A stretch of DNA of 14,899 bases from JABCPE02 sp963519075 (GCA_963519075.1 CAUQMH010000036.1:1-14899), one strand, 5' to 3'; numbered from the stretch's first letter, positions 1 through 8,523 are shown. The notes: generated by a model from the letters alone, not told the origin. A program made the numbers and translations.

Positions 1-158
1 CCCTTCCGAACAACCTTCGCAGAGCTGAAAAAACCCTTGCTGATGCTCTGGCACTAAAAGTAGAAATAAAATCTTCTGCAAAGGGAGACAAAGGAAAAAT
101 AGTCCTTAACTTTGACAATGAAGAAGAATTAGAGAAAATTCTCTCTTATTTTAACTAA
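1..158 (+). CDS. parB: ParB chromosome-partitioning protein, C-terminal end (5' part outside window)
   Basis: This is an open frame entering from the left edge and ending at the TAA at 156-158; about 51 codons are visible. The peptide runs from LPNNLRRAEKTLADAL through VEIKSSAKGDKGKIVLNF to an acidic EEELEKIL tail. That is the C-terminal dimerization segment of chromosomal ParB/Spo0J proteins, where a GxKGKIxIxF strand is followed by a short helix. ParB binds parS sites, uses CTP to load onto DNA as a clamp and works with ParA in origin segregation. The DNA-binding and CTPase domains lie outside the window. The next gene starts 5 bases after the stop, so co-transcription is likely. I saw no parS-like palindrome in the window. 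Confidence 0.88.
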   Translation, partial: LPNNLRRAEKTLADALALKVEIKSSAKGDKGKIVLNFDNEEELEKILSYFN

Positions 159-163
159 ATCAA

Positions 164-757
164 ATGAAAAAATTATTAGGTTTTATATTCGTTTTTATTT
201 CTTATTTTTTCTTTGCACACGAACCAGAGAAAAAAGACTCTGTACAGATAGATAATGAAATAGTCACGGATATAGAACTACTTCATAAGAAAACATCTTA
301 CTCTGGACTCAGCCCTACCAAAGCAGGCTGGCGGTCTGCCATCATCCCTGGCTGGGGACAGTACTACAACCGTAAATACTGGAAAATCCCTATTGTCTGG
401 GGAGCGATAGGAACAGGAGTAGGTTTCATCATTTGGAACCAAAAACAATACAAAAGATACAAAAATGCTTTTGAAGCAGAACTAAACGGGCAGCAGCACG
501 AGTTTTCTGGAATTACAGGACTGGACTTAAAGACAGCCCTCGGAAATACCCAAGATTCCAGAAGAAGATACCGCGACTATGCCATCGCTATCACTGCGGG
601 GATATATCTGCTAAACATCATAGATGCCGTGGTAGATGCCCACCTTGATGAAGGGCGTAAAGACCCTGATTTAGCGATTTCACCGACCATTCTGCACGAT
701 TACACAGACCCAGTACATACAGCAAAGGCAGGTCTTGCTCTAAGATATAAATTTTAA
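164..757 (+). CDS. DUF5683-type membrane protein, function unknown
   Basis: A 197-residue protein with an N-terminal hydrophobic segment (about residues 3-18, basic MKK start) that may be a signal peptide ending near FFFA-H. The central hallmark is PGWGQYYNRKYWKIP (about 62-76), followed by a membrane segment rich in glycine and hydrophobics (about 77-92), then basic YKRYK. A second conserved block, RRRYRDYAIAI into NIIDAVVDAHL (about 133-161), contains another hydrophobic helix. This pattern is what I know of DUF5683, a Bacteroidota family that commonly sits next to parB; no biochemical role is known to me. The gene lies 5 bases after parB and 5 bases before dapB, so the three are probably one operon. 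Topology and role in envelope or partitioning are inference. Confidence 0.8.
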   Translation: MKKLLGFIFVFISYFFFAHEPEKKDSVQIDNEIVTDIELLHKKTSYSGLSPTKAGWRSAIIPGWGQYYNRKYWKIPIVWGAIGTGVGFIIWNQKQYKRYKNAFEAELNGQQHEFSGITGLDLKTALGNTQDSRRRYRDYAIAITAGIYLLNIIDAVVDAHLDEGRKDPDLAISPTILHDYTDPVHTAKAGLALRYKF

Positions 758-762
758 AACCA

Positions 763-1464
763 ATGAAAATAGCATTAGTAGGATACGGAAAAATGGGGCA
801 GATTATTGATAAAATAGCTCAAACACGAGGACACGAAATAGTGGCTCGGCTCAATGAATCTCCCACTTTGGAAAACCTAAATAATCCTGATGTAGTGATA
901 GAGTTCTCTAGCCCAGAATCTGCATTTGGAAATATCAAATTCTGCCTTGAACAGGGCATTCCCGTAGTATGCGGAACTACAGGATGGCTTGAGAAAAAAC
1001 CTGAAATAGAAAAAATCTGCATAGAAAACAACTCTGCATTTTTGTATGGGTCTAATTTTAGTCTGGGAGTAAATCTTTTCTTCGCTTTGAATGAAAAATT
1101 GGCTCAGTTGATGAAACCTTTTAACAATGACTATGACTGCCAATTAGAAGAAATCCACCACATCCACAAGCTGGATAAACCGAGCGGAACAGCGATTTCC
1201 CTTGCGCAGGACATTATCTCTAATTCTGATTTTGAAAAATGGAAATTAGATGAAACCTTGGGTAAAGAACTGGGCATCAAGGCTGTAAGAGAGGAGGAAG
1301 TCCCTGGAACCCACATCGTAACTTATCGTTCTGAAGTGGATGAAATCGAGATAAAACACACCGCTTTCAACCGAAACGGCTTTGCATTAGGCGCTGTAAT
1401 TGCCTCTGAGTGGATTATCGGAAGAAAAGGGAACTTTACTGTAAAAGAAGTTTTAGGATTATAA
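763..1464 (+). CDS. dapB: 4-hydroxy-tetrahydrodipicolinate reductase
   Basis: DapB reduces 4-hydroxy-tetrahydrodipicolinate with NAD(P)H in the cytoplasmic diaminopimelate/lysine pathway, which also feeds peptidoglycan. The 233-residue protein opens with a Rossmann motif GYGKMG (residues 7-12). GTTGW (71-75) matches the nucleotide and substrate-pocket segment. The catalytic signature is EEIHHIHKLDKPSGTA, with H132, H133 and K136 aligning with the His-His and Lys of the E. coli enzyme. The C-terminal block around NRNGFALGAVIASEW (203-217) is also typical. The length is shorter than the roughly 270-residue proteobacterial enzyme but normal for Bacteroidota as I recall. It sits 5 bases after the DUF5683-type gene and is followed closely by a hairpin with a T-tract, so it closes that operon. 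Confidence 0.96.
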   Translation: MKIALVGYGKMGQIIDKIAQTRGHEIVARLNESPTLENLNNPDVVIEFSSPESAFGNIKFCLEQGIPVVCGTTGWLEKKPEIEKICIENNSAFLYGSNFSLGVNLFFALNEKLAQLMKPFNNDYDCQLEEIHHIHKLDKPSGTAISLAQDIISNSDFEKWKLDETLGKELGIKAVREEEVPGTHIVTYRSEVDEIEIKHTAFNRNGFALGAVIASEWIIGRKGNFTVKEVLGL

Positions 1465-1471
1465 GGATAAG

Positions 1472-1498
1472 AAAAGGCAAATATTTAGCCTTTTTTTT
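1472..1498 (+). terminator. Rho-independent terminator after dapB
   Basis: The arm AAAAGGC (1472-1478) pairs with GCCTTTT (1488-1494) across a 9-base AT-rich loop, followed by an unbroken run of T to 1498. It begins 8 bases after the dapB stop. Its T-tract merges directly into the next gene's predicted -7 element. Confidence 0.8.
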
Positions 1499-1505
1499 AT
1501 ATTTG
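1498..1505 (+). promoter_or_regulatory. Bacteroidota-type -7 element for the gene at 1522
   Basis: TATATTTG matches the TAnnTTTG -7 consensus of the Bacteroidota primary sigma factor and lies 16 bases before the ATG. No clear TTG occurs at the expected -33 spacing, because that stretch is occupied by the dapB terminator stem. A terminator followed immediately by a -7 motif supports a new transcription unit covering the hypothetical gene and lepB. Confidence 0.55.
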
Positions 1506-1521
1506 CACTAAATAGAAAATT

Positions 1522-2043
1522 ATGATAGAACAAATCAGAACTTTTTTATCAGATAATCCCATTGAAAATATTGAAACTTTTTTTGATAATGAAAATATTT
1601 TTTGGGTGGACTGGAGAGAATATGATGAAGATATCGTGAGCTATGTCAATGATGAGCTGAGCGAAGCAGACCAAATAGAATGGAAAACCATCCCTTCTGA
1701 AAAGGAAGGCGCACTAGATACCGTTATCCTAAAAAAAGATGAAAAAGAAGCGGTTATCCCATATGATGAGGACAAATGGGATAGAGATACGACATTAAAA
1801 TCTATCGGAAAATTCATCGATGATAAATACAAACTCTGCTGGTTCAAACCTTCTTTGGGTGGTGATACGCTTAGTTTTGTGGTTATAGAAAATGAAAACT
1901 GGGAAAAGCTGGTGGCTGAATTTGGGGAGGAAAAACTAAAATTTTACTTCTCGCCTGTGACCGAAGAAAACGAAATGTTCAACCTATCAATGGACCAAGT
2001 CTTCTCACTTATAGAATCAAGAGAGAAAAACAATCCTAACTAA
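1522..2043 (+). CDS. Acidic conserved hypothetical protein
   Basis: I do not recognise a named family for this 173-residue protein. It is strongly acidic, rich in Asp and Glu, has no signal peptide or membrane segment, and looks like a soluble cytoplasmic alpha/beta protein. Visible features include an aromatic IFWVDWREYDED segment near residue 30, a basic stretch with IGKFIDDKYKLCWFKPSLGGDTLSF (in two parts, about 95-119), and a C-terminal FSLIESRE helix. It starts after a terminator and a -7 motif and lies 18 bases before lepB, so it is probably the first gene of a two-gene unit with lepB. From memory, similar proteins occupy this place in related genomes. That placement alone does not establish a role in protein export. 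Confidence 0.72.
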   Translation: MIEQIRTFLSDNPIENIETFFDNENIFWVDWREYDEDIVSYVNDELSEADQIEWKTIPSEKEGALDTVILKKDEKEAVIPYDEDKWDRDTTLKSIGKFIDDKYKLCWFKPSLGGDTLSFVVIENENWEKLVAEFGEEKLKFYFSPVTEENEMFNLSMDQVFSLIESREKNNPN

Positions 2044-2061
2044 ATCTACAAAATATTCAAA

Positions 2062-3717
2062 ATGGAATACTTACTAACTTATTCATTATACATTCTCATT
2101 CTCAGCGCATTATTGGGAATTTCCACTTGGAAGTTATTTAAGAAAATGGGATACAATCCGCTGTTTGCTTTTGTCCCGTTTTATAACTATTTCATCATTC
2201 TTAAAGAAACCAAAAGACCTAAATGGTGGGTGGTTCTGACCTATTTCCCTATCGTGGGAACGGTGATGATTTCTGTTTTTCATTTATTTCTAATGGAAAG
2301 ATTTGGAAAGACCAGTTTTGGACAAAAATTTTTGACAATCGTACTGCCTTTTGTTTATTTAGCTGTTGTCAATTACTCTCCTTCTACTGAGCTTGTAGAT
2401 GAAGAAGACATCGATGAAGAGGAAATTAAAAAGGATTCTTTCTGGAGTTCTATCACTTATGCAACTGTTTTTGCTACGCTGATACATACTTTCTCTTTCC
2501 AGCCTTTCGGTATTCCGACAGGATCTATGGAGAGAACGCTTTTAGTGGGAGATTTCCTCTTTGTTAATAAACTAAAATATGGACTTAGGCTGCCTATGAG
2601 ACCTTTGGCGGTGCCGTTTTTACAATCTACTCTATTTGACAGAGCAAAAGACGGCAACCCTAAAAACGACCCAAAATCCTATGTAGAAAACATCAAATTA
2701 CCATATTTCCGTCTTCCAGCATTTAGTAATGTTGAGAGAAATGACATCGTGGTGTTCAACTACCCTGGCGATAGCGTTCATACATCTATTGACAGAAAAG
2801 ATCCATATGTAAAAAGAGCTGTGGCTGTGGCAGGAGATGTATTAGAAATAAAAGCTGGAAAACTCTTCATAAACGGAAAACCAGAGCAAAAAATGGGCGA
2901 TGCAGAAATTCAGCAGGCCTATAATGTCAATGCAAAAACCCAGCTGGACATTCCTCATCTATACCAAAATGTAGGTTTCCTACCTGTGAGAGAATTCCAA
3001 ACAACTGATGGATTTTCATACTCTTTCAGTGGGCTTACGCCTACTTTGGCTGAAGAAATAAAGGAAATCCCTGGTGTGGCATCTGTAGAACCTGCCATTG
3101 AACCAAAGGGAATTCAGGATATTTCTATGCATCTTAACCTTAAAAAATCCCAAGAGGAACAAAGAATCATATATACTGACAAAGTAGATATTTCCAATAC
3201 CATTTTCCCAATGAACAAAGACTGGAATAAGGACTGGTATGGACCTATCAAAATCCCTAAAAAAGGCGACATCATAGACATCAACCTCGAAACAATACCG
3301 ATGTACAGCAAACTGATAAGAGAATATGAAAACAATATCTTAGAAGTAAAAGGAAACCAAATTTTCATCAATAAAGTAGCCACTGACAAATACGAAGTCA
3401 AACAAAACTACTATTTTATGATGGGAGACAATAGAGATGCATCGCTGGATTCCAGATATTTCGGATTTGTTCCAGAAACTCACATCATGGGTTCGCCTAT
3501 GTTCACTTGGCTAAGCTTGGAAGGTTCTTTTACAGACAACAATTCCTCTTATCAAGCCAATGGCTGGCGTATACGCTGGGATAGAATGTTCAAAGCAACT
3601 AACACTGGCGAAGCCAACAAAACCTCTTACTGGTGGGTAGCAGCCATACTGATGGGTATTTTCTTCGGATGGGATTACATCATGAAGTTTGTTAAGAGAA
3701 AGAAAAATAAAGAATAA
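2062..3717 (+). CDS. lepB: Signal peptidase I, large Bacteroidota form
   Basis: This S26-family serine protease removes signal peptides from secreted preproteins at the inner membrane. The catalytic serine is S155 in box B (IPTGSMERTL), and the general base is K251 in YVKRAVAVAGD (box D). Box E is GDNRDASLDSRYFGFV (455-470). Hydrophobic segments lie at about 5-21, 57-76 and 88-104, a further one at about 131-147 comes just before the catalytic serine, and another sits near the C terminus (about 523-541) before a basic KRKKNKE tail. At 551 residues it is much longer than the roughly 324-residue E. coli enzyme. The extra length is the N-terminal membrane region and about 150 residues inserted between boxes D and E. 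Long forms of this kind are usual in Bacteroidota. It is followed by a hairpin terminator. Confidence 0.95.
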   Translation: MEYLLTYSLYILILSALLGISTWKLFKKMGYNPLFAFVPFYNYFIILKETKRPKWWVVLTYFPIVGTVMISVFHLFLMERFGKTSFGQKFLTIVLPFVYLAVVNYSPSTELVDEEDIDEEEIKKDSFWSSITYATVFATLIHTFSFQPFGIPTGSMERTLLVGDFLFVNKLKYGLRLPMRPLAVPFLQSTLFDRAKDGNPKNDPKSYVENIKLPYFRLPAFSNVERNDIVVFNYPGDSVHTSIDRKDPYVKRAVAVAGDVLEIKAGKLFINGKPEQKMGDAEIQQAYNVNAKTQLDIPHLYQNVGFLPVREFQTTDGFSYSFSGLTPTLAEEIKEIPGVASVEPAIEPKGIQDISMHLNLKKSQEEQRIIYTDKVDISNTIFPMNKDWNKDWYGPIKIPKKGDIIDINLETIPMYSKLIREYENNILEVKGNQIFINKVATDKYEVKQNYYFMMGDNRDASLDSRYFGFVPETHIMGSPMFTWLSLEGSFTDNNSSYQANGWRIRWDRMFKATNTGEANKTSYWWVAAILMGIFFGWDYIMKFVKRKKNKE

Positions 3718-3722
3718 AAACT

Positions 3723-3751
3723 AGGCTGTAAGCGTATGCTTATAGCCTTTT
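3723..3751 (+). terminator. Hairpin terminator after lepB
   Basis: AGGCTGTAAGC (3723-3733) pairs with GCTTATAGCCT (3738-3748) as an 11-bp stem with one G-U pair and a GTAT tetraloop, followed by a short T run to 3751. It lies 5 bases after the lepB stop and ends only 11 bases before the rarA start codon. A rarA promoter would therefore have to lie within the hairpin or upstream of it. Confidence 0.75.
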
Positions 3752-3762
3752 AATATTGAGAT

Positions 3763-5031
3763 ATGACACCACTTGCAGAAAAAATGCGCCCTAAAAGCCT
3801 TGATGAAGTCATCGGGCAGGAACACCTAACGGGAACCAACGGCACTATCCGAAAAATGCTGGAAAATGACACGCTCAATTCGCTCATTTTCTGGGGGCCG
3901 CCTGGAACAGGGAAAACCACCTTGGCAGAAATCATCGCAGAGCAGTCAGGACGAAAATTTTTCAAACTCAATGCCATAAGCTCTGGGGTTAAAGATGTCC
4001 GCGAAATCATAGAAGAAACCAAAAAACAAAATCTATTCAGCGGAAAAAGCCCTATTCTTTTCATTGATGAAATTCATCGGTTCAATAAAACCCAGCAGGA
4101 CAGCCTACTCCACGCTGTAGAAAAAGGCTGGGTAGTCCTCATCGGCGCCACTACGGAAAACCCTAGTTTTGAGGTCGTTGCAGCGCTGCTCTCTCGCTGT
4201 CAGGTCTATACGCTGAAATCTCTTTCTTACGAAAAACTGTAAGAACTTCTAAAATCTGCATTAAATCAATACAATTCTGAATTTCTGTCTAATTTTAATA
4301 TCAAAGAAAGCGAAGCCTTTATACAATATTCTGGCGGAGATGCCCGAAAACTCATCAACGGGCTGGAAATCGTTCTCAATCAGTTTTTAAAAGATAAAAA
4401 CAAAGAAATTACCAGCGAAGAAATTCTCTCTGTTTTACAAGAAAATATGGTTCTCTATGACAAGAATGGAGAACAGCACTATGACATCATTTCCGCTTTT
4501 ATAAAGTCCATTCGTGGTTCAGACCCAAACGCTGCGGTCTACTGGCTCGCGAGAATGCTGGCAGGAGGAGAAGACATCAAATTCATCGCCCGCAGAATGC
4601 TCATTTCTGCTTCAGAGGATATAGGCCTTGCCAATCCTAACGCCCTCACAGTGGCCACTCAGTGTTTTCAGGCAGTGAATGTCATCGGCAACCCTGAAGC
4701 CAGAATTATCCTGAGCGAATGCGCTGTATATTTGGCTGTTTCGCCGAAAAGTAATTCTTCTTATTTAGCTATAAATGAGGCTTTGTCCTTTGTAAAGAAA
4801 ACAGGAAATCTGCCCGTGCCTCTGCACCTGCGCAATGCGCCTACCAAACTGATGAAGGACATGAACTACGGCAAAAACTACCAATACGCGCATGATTACA
4901 AAGAAGGTTTCGTAGAGCAGGAATTTTTGCCAGAGGAAATAAGTGGAACCAAATTTTACCAACCAAAACAAAACGCCACCGAACAAAAAATTTTAGAAGA
5001 ATTAAAGAAAAAATGGAAAAAATATTACTAA
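3763..5031 (+). pseudogene. rarA: Replication-associated recombination ATPase RarA (MgsA), interrupted by an in-frame stop
   Basis: RarA/MgsA is a clamp-loader-like AAA+ ATPase acting at stalled replication forks. The first 159 residues carry Walker A GPPGTGKT (45-52), Walker B ILFIDEIH (98-105), sensor 1 ATTENPS (129-135) and the arginine finger in LLSRC (R145). The codon at 4240-4242 is TAA. Reading on in the same frame to 5031 gives the rest of a normal protein: ELLKSALNQY, the sensor 2 block GGDARKLING (R195), then the C-terminal domain with FIKSIRGSDPNAAVYWLARML and the conserved LRNAPTKLMKDMNYGKNYQYAHD region (in pieces). The total is 422 codon positions, the expected length for the family. 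One substitution, probably GAA or CAA to TAA, explains the break. The first downstream in-frame ATG is at 4447, and the fragment from there lacks the ATPase core. Either the gene is inactivated or the stop is a sequencing error. Confidence 0.9.
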
Positions 5032-5073
5032 ACTCCATCTTTTCTATTTACATAAAATTCCAAACCAAAAACC

Positions 5074-5104
5074 TTTGCAAAAAACAAAAAATTGTCTACC
5101 TTTA
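5074..5104 (+). promoter_or_regulatory. Promoter for gcvP
   Basis: TTTG at 5074-5077 is followed after 19 bases by TACCTTTA (5097-5104), which matches TAnnTTTG except at the last base. The spacing fits the Bacteroidota -33/-7 arrangement. Transcription would start roughly 30 bases before the gcvP ATG, leaving no room for a structured leader. Confidence 0.55.
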
Positions 5105-5143
5105 CCACAAACTAAGTTTCAACCTTATACCCAATAATAACTT

Positions 5144-8005
5144 ATGAACACATCAGAATTTGTAAACAGACACATCAGTCTCAATGAAACGAACAAAAAC
5201 GAAATGCTGAAAAAAGTAGGTGTTTCCAGCATTGATGAACTGATCTCTCAGACTATTCCTCATTCTATCCGATTACAAAAAGATTTAAGCATTTCAGAAC
5301 CTCTGTCCGAGTTTGAAATGCTTTCTCATTCTAAAGAATTAGCTTCTGAAAATCAGCAGTTTGACTCTTACATTGGACTAGGATACCACCCTGCTATTCT
5401 TCCTGCTGTCATCCAGCGAAATATTTTGGAAAATCCTAGCTGGTATACGGCTTACACGCCTTACCAAGCGGAGATTTCACAGGGAAGATTAGAGGCACTG
5501 CTGAACTATCAGACTATGATAGTGAGCCTTACAGGTTTCCCATTAGCAAACGCTTCCCTTTTGGATGAAGGAACAGCAGCTGCCGAAGCTATGCACATGT
5601 TCTTCTCCAACAGAACAAAAGAACAAAAAAACGCAGGAGCAAATAAATTTTTCATTTCTGATGATGTTCTTCCACAAACAATCGCCGTACTGAAAACCAG
5701 AGCGGAAGGACTGGGAATAGAAATTACTGTAGGAAAACATAGTGGAAATTTAGATAATTCTTATTTCGGAGCTTTACTTCAATATCCTACTAAAATAGGA
5801 GTTATAGAGGATTACACAGAAATTATAAAATCTCTGAAAGAACAAAATATTCAAGTCGTTTTAGCGTGTGATTTATTGGCTTTAGTTATGCTAAAATCTC
5901 CTGCACAGCTCGGTGCTGACTGTGCTGTCGGGACTTCCCAGAGATTCGGTATTCCTATGGGATACGGTGGACCGCACGCCGCTTTCTACGCTTGTAAAGA
6001 CGATTACAAAAGAGAAATCCCTGGCCGTATCATAGGAGTTTCACAGGATATGTACGGAAAGAGAGCGCTCAGAATGGCTTTGCAGACCAGAGAGCAGCAC
6101 ATCAAGCGTGAAAAAGCAACTTCCAACATCTGTACAGCGCAGGTTCTTCTAGCAGTGATGGCAGGAATGTACGCTGTCTATCACGGAGAAGCAGGACTTA
6201 AGTACATTGCAGGACAGATACATTTTAAGGCTAATGCTTTGCGAGATGCTTTAGCTGAACTGGGCTACGAGGTTGAAAACAATCCAAGTTTTGACACGGT
6301 AAGATTTAAACTTAGCGAAGACAAAAAACAGTCTTTGAAAACATTGATGGAAAACCACAAAATCAACCTAAATTATTTCGAATATGGTTTTGTGAGCGTT
6401 GCTATCAATGAAGCTACTACAAATAAAAAACTCCAAAAATTAGCAGATGCTTTTGCTGAATTTGTTGGCAAAAATGCTGTTAAGATTGATTTAAAAGAAC
6501 AAATCACCCTTCCTATCAGCCTTCTAAGAACTGATAAATTCCTAGTAGAAGAGTTTTTCCAGAAATATCACACGGAGACAGAGCTGATGCGATACATCAA
6601 AAAGCTGGAGAGAAAAGACATTTCTCTTACACATTCTATGATTTCGCTTGGTTCTTGTACGATGAAGCTGAATGCTGCTACAGAAATGCTGCCTTTGTCT
6701 TGGCCTGAATGGGGAAATATCCACCCTTTCGTGCCAATGGAACAGGCGAAAGGCTATCAAAAACTAATCAAAGAATTAGAAAAAGATTTAGCCGAAATCA
6801 CAGGTTTTGCAGGAACTTCCCTACAGCCTAACTCTGGTGCACAGGGCGAATACGCTGGGCTGATGGTAATCCGCGAATACCTAAAACACAAAGGTGAAGG
6901 ACATAGAGACATCGTGCTCATTCCGCAGTCTGCACACGGTACGAATCCCGCTTCGGCTATCGTAGCAGGGCTAAAAGTAGTTGTGGTAAAAAATCTAGAA
7001 AACGGACAGATTGATTTTGAGGATTTAAAAGCAAAAGTAGAACAGCACAAAGAAAATCTGGCGGCATTCATGATTACATATCCGTCCACTTATGGTTTCT
7101 TTGACAATAATGTTACAGATATTATCAATCTAATCCATGCTAACGGCGGACAGGTGTACATGGATGGCGCTAATATGAACGCTCAGGTTGGCTTTACCAG
7201 CCCTGGTCACATCGGTGCGGATGTGTGCCACCTAAATTTACATAAAACCTTTGCTATCCCTCATGGCGGCGGTGGACCTGGTGTAGGACCTATCTGTGTG
7301 GCGAAACATTTGGTTCCGTTCTTACCTTCAAATCCAAATGTAAAAATCGGTTCAGAGTACTCTATCGATGCTATTTCTTCTGCTCCGTATGGTTCTGCCC
7401 TTGTAGTGAATATTTCCTACGCTTACATCAAAATGCTGGGAACCCAAGGACTAAAAAAAGCCACAGAATACGCTATTCTAAACGCAAATTACCTAAAAGA
7501 TGTGTTAAAAGAGCATTATTCTATCTTGTATAGCAATGAAAATGAAAGAGTTGCGCACGAATGTATCGTAGATTTCCGACCATTCAAAACCTATGGTATA
7601 GAAGTGGGCGATATTGCGAAACGACTGATGGACTACGGATTCCACGCGCCTACGGTATCTTTCCCTGTGGCTGGAACCCTTATGATAGAGCCTACCGAAT
7701 CCGAAAGCAAAGAGGAGCTTGATAGATTTGCAGAAGCTTTGATAAATATCAAATATGAAATAGATGAAATAGCAAACGGCAAAGCTGATAAGGAAAATAA
7801 TGTCTTGAAAAATGCACCTCATACGGAACAACTAGTAATCTCTGATGCATGGGATAAACCATACAGCCGAGAAAAAGCAGCATATCCTCTGGAATGGATA
7901 AGAGAAAACAAATTCTTCGCTTCTGTTTCTCGTGTAGATGATGCCTATGGAGACAGAAATTTAATCTGTACCTGCGCTCCTACTAAGTCTTATGCAGAGA
8001 ACTAA
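5144..8005 (+). CDS. gcvP: Glycine dehydrogenase (aminomethyl-transferring), P protein of glycine cleavage system
   Basis: This PLP enzyme decarboxylates glycine and passes the aminomethyl group to lipoyl-GcvH in the cytoplasmic glycine cleavage system, feeding one-carbon units to tetrahydrofolate. At 953 residues it is the long single-chain form, with two homologous halves fused. The N-terminal half includes YTPYQAEISQGRLEALLNYQ (about 106-125) and GYGGPHAAFYACKDDYKREIP (in parts, about 273-293). The C-terminal half has SLGSCTMKLN (about 500), the PLP lysine K701 in HLNLHKTFAIPH, and the glycine-rich loop GGGGPGVGP just after it. No deviation from the family is visible. gcvT and gcvH are not in the window. 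It has its own promoter and stands 112 bases after the broken rarA, so it is probably monocistronic. Confidence 0.98.
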   Translation: MNTSEFVNRHISLNETNKNEMLKKVGVSSIDELISQTIPHSIRLQKDLSISEPLSEFEMLSHSKELASENQQFDSYIGLGYHPAILPAVIQRNILENPSWYTAYTPYQAEISQGRLEALLNYQTMIVSLTGFPLANASLLDEGTAAAEAMHMFFSNRTKEQKNAGANKFFISDDVLPQTIAVLKTRAEGLGIEITVGKHSGNLDNSYFGALLQYPTKIGVIEDYTEIIKSLKEQNIQVVLACDLLALVMLKSPAQLGADCAVGTSQRFGIPMGYGGPHAAFYACKDDYKREIPGRIIGVSQDMYGKRALRMALQTREQHIKREKATSNICTAQVLLAVMAGMYAVYHGEAGLKYIAGQIHFKANALRDALAELGYEVENNPSFDTVRFKLSEDKKQSLKTLMENHKINLNYFEYGFVSVAINEATTNKKLQKLADAFAEFVGKNAVKIDLKEQITLPISLLRTDKFLVEEFFQKYHTETELMRYIKKLERKDISLTHSMISLGSCTMKLNAATEMLPLSWPEWGNIHPFVPMEQAKGYQKLIKELEKDLAEITGFAGTSLQPNSGAQGEYAGLMVIREYLKHKGEGHRDIVLIPQSAHGTNPASAIVAGLKVVVVKNLENGQIDFEDLKAKVEQHKENLAAFMITYPSTYGFFDNNVTDIINLIHANGGQVYMDGANMNAQVGFTSPGHIGADVCHLNLHKTFAIPHGGGGPGVGPICVAKHLVPFLPSNPNVKIGSEYSIDAISSAPYGSALVVNISYAYIKMLGTQGLKKATEYAILNANYLKDVLKEHYSILYSNENERVAHECIVDFRPFKTYGIEVGDIAKRLMDYGFHAPTVSFPVAGTLMIEPTESESKEELDRFAEALINIKYEIDEIANGKADKENNVLKNAPHTEQLVISDAWDKPYSREKAAYPLEWIRENKFFASVSRVDDAYGDRNLICTCAPTKSYAEN

Positions 8006-8082
8006 CCGATTACTAATAAGATTATTACTGTCTATGGTATAATTTTTGAGAATTATTAAAACAAAAAAATTTAATTTTTAAA

Positions 8083-8499
8083 ATGAAAAAGTTTTTATCA
8101 AAAAGAAGTATTTTTGCGGGTGCTCTTGCATTTGTTTTGGTTTTTATTTTTTCTTCCTGTTCTAGGGATAAAGATGATGATGCCATATACACGGCTAAAC
8201 TGCAGGTTCAATATCAAGGTAATAATTCTATTAACGGCTCTGTAACCTATAGAGATGCCAATGGAAACAAGAGAAAAATATATCTGAGAAGTGGAATGTC
8301 AGAAAGTATTTCTTTTGAAGTAAATAAAGGATTTAAATCTTTTGTAGAAGTAAAAGCTACTGACATTTATGGTAATCTATTTGTAAAATGGACAGTAACT
8401 AAAACATACACAGGAGCTAGAGTTCAGAACTGGAGTACGAGTTTCACTTCTTACACAGGACAGAACTTTACGGATTCTTACAAAGAGACTGTAAAATAG
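8083..8499 (+). CDS. Small lipoprotein with a surface-export-like signal, function unknown
   Basis: A 138-residue protein with a basic start (MKKFLSKR), a hydrophobic core to about residue 23 and a lipobox-like FSSC with the lipidated cysteine at C26. The residues after the cysteine, SRDKDDD, match the kind of K-(D/E)-(D/E) lipoprotein export signal described in Capnocytophaga canimorsus and related Bacteroidota, which sends lipoproteins to the outer face of the outer membrane. The mature part of about 112 residues is rich in Thr, Ser, Tyr and Asn with alternating strands, suggesting a small beta-sandwich. I do not recognise a family. It is preceded by an A/T-rich leader without a clear promoter and is followed by a strong hairpin. 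Lipoprotein status is well supported; surface exposure is inference. Confidence 0.82.
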   Translation: MKKFLSKRSIFAGALAFVLVFIFSSCSRDKDDDAIYTAKLQVQYQGNNSINGSVTYRDANGNKRKIYLRSGMSESISFEVNKGFKSFVEVKATDIYGNLFVKWTVTKTYTGARVQNWSTSFTSYTGQNFTDSYKETVK

Positions 8500-8523
8500 T
8501 TCTATACATAAGTTTGTAAATTC

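Noticed and set aside
1..158. Origin-proximal parS site near parB
   Set aside because: No sequence close to the parS palindrome (TGTTTCACGTGAAACA) was seen here or elsewhere in the window.
5032..5143. Possible glycine riboswitch ahead of gcvP
   Set aside because: The likely promoter ends at 5104, so the leader is only about 30 bases, with no stem or glycine-aptamer-like sequence.
8006..8032. TAATAA...TTATTA inverted repeat as a gcvP terminator
   Set aside because: The loop would be only two bases and the stem is all A-T with no T-tract.
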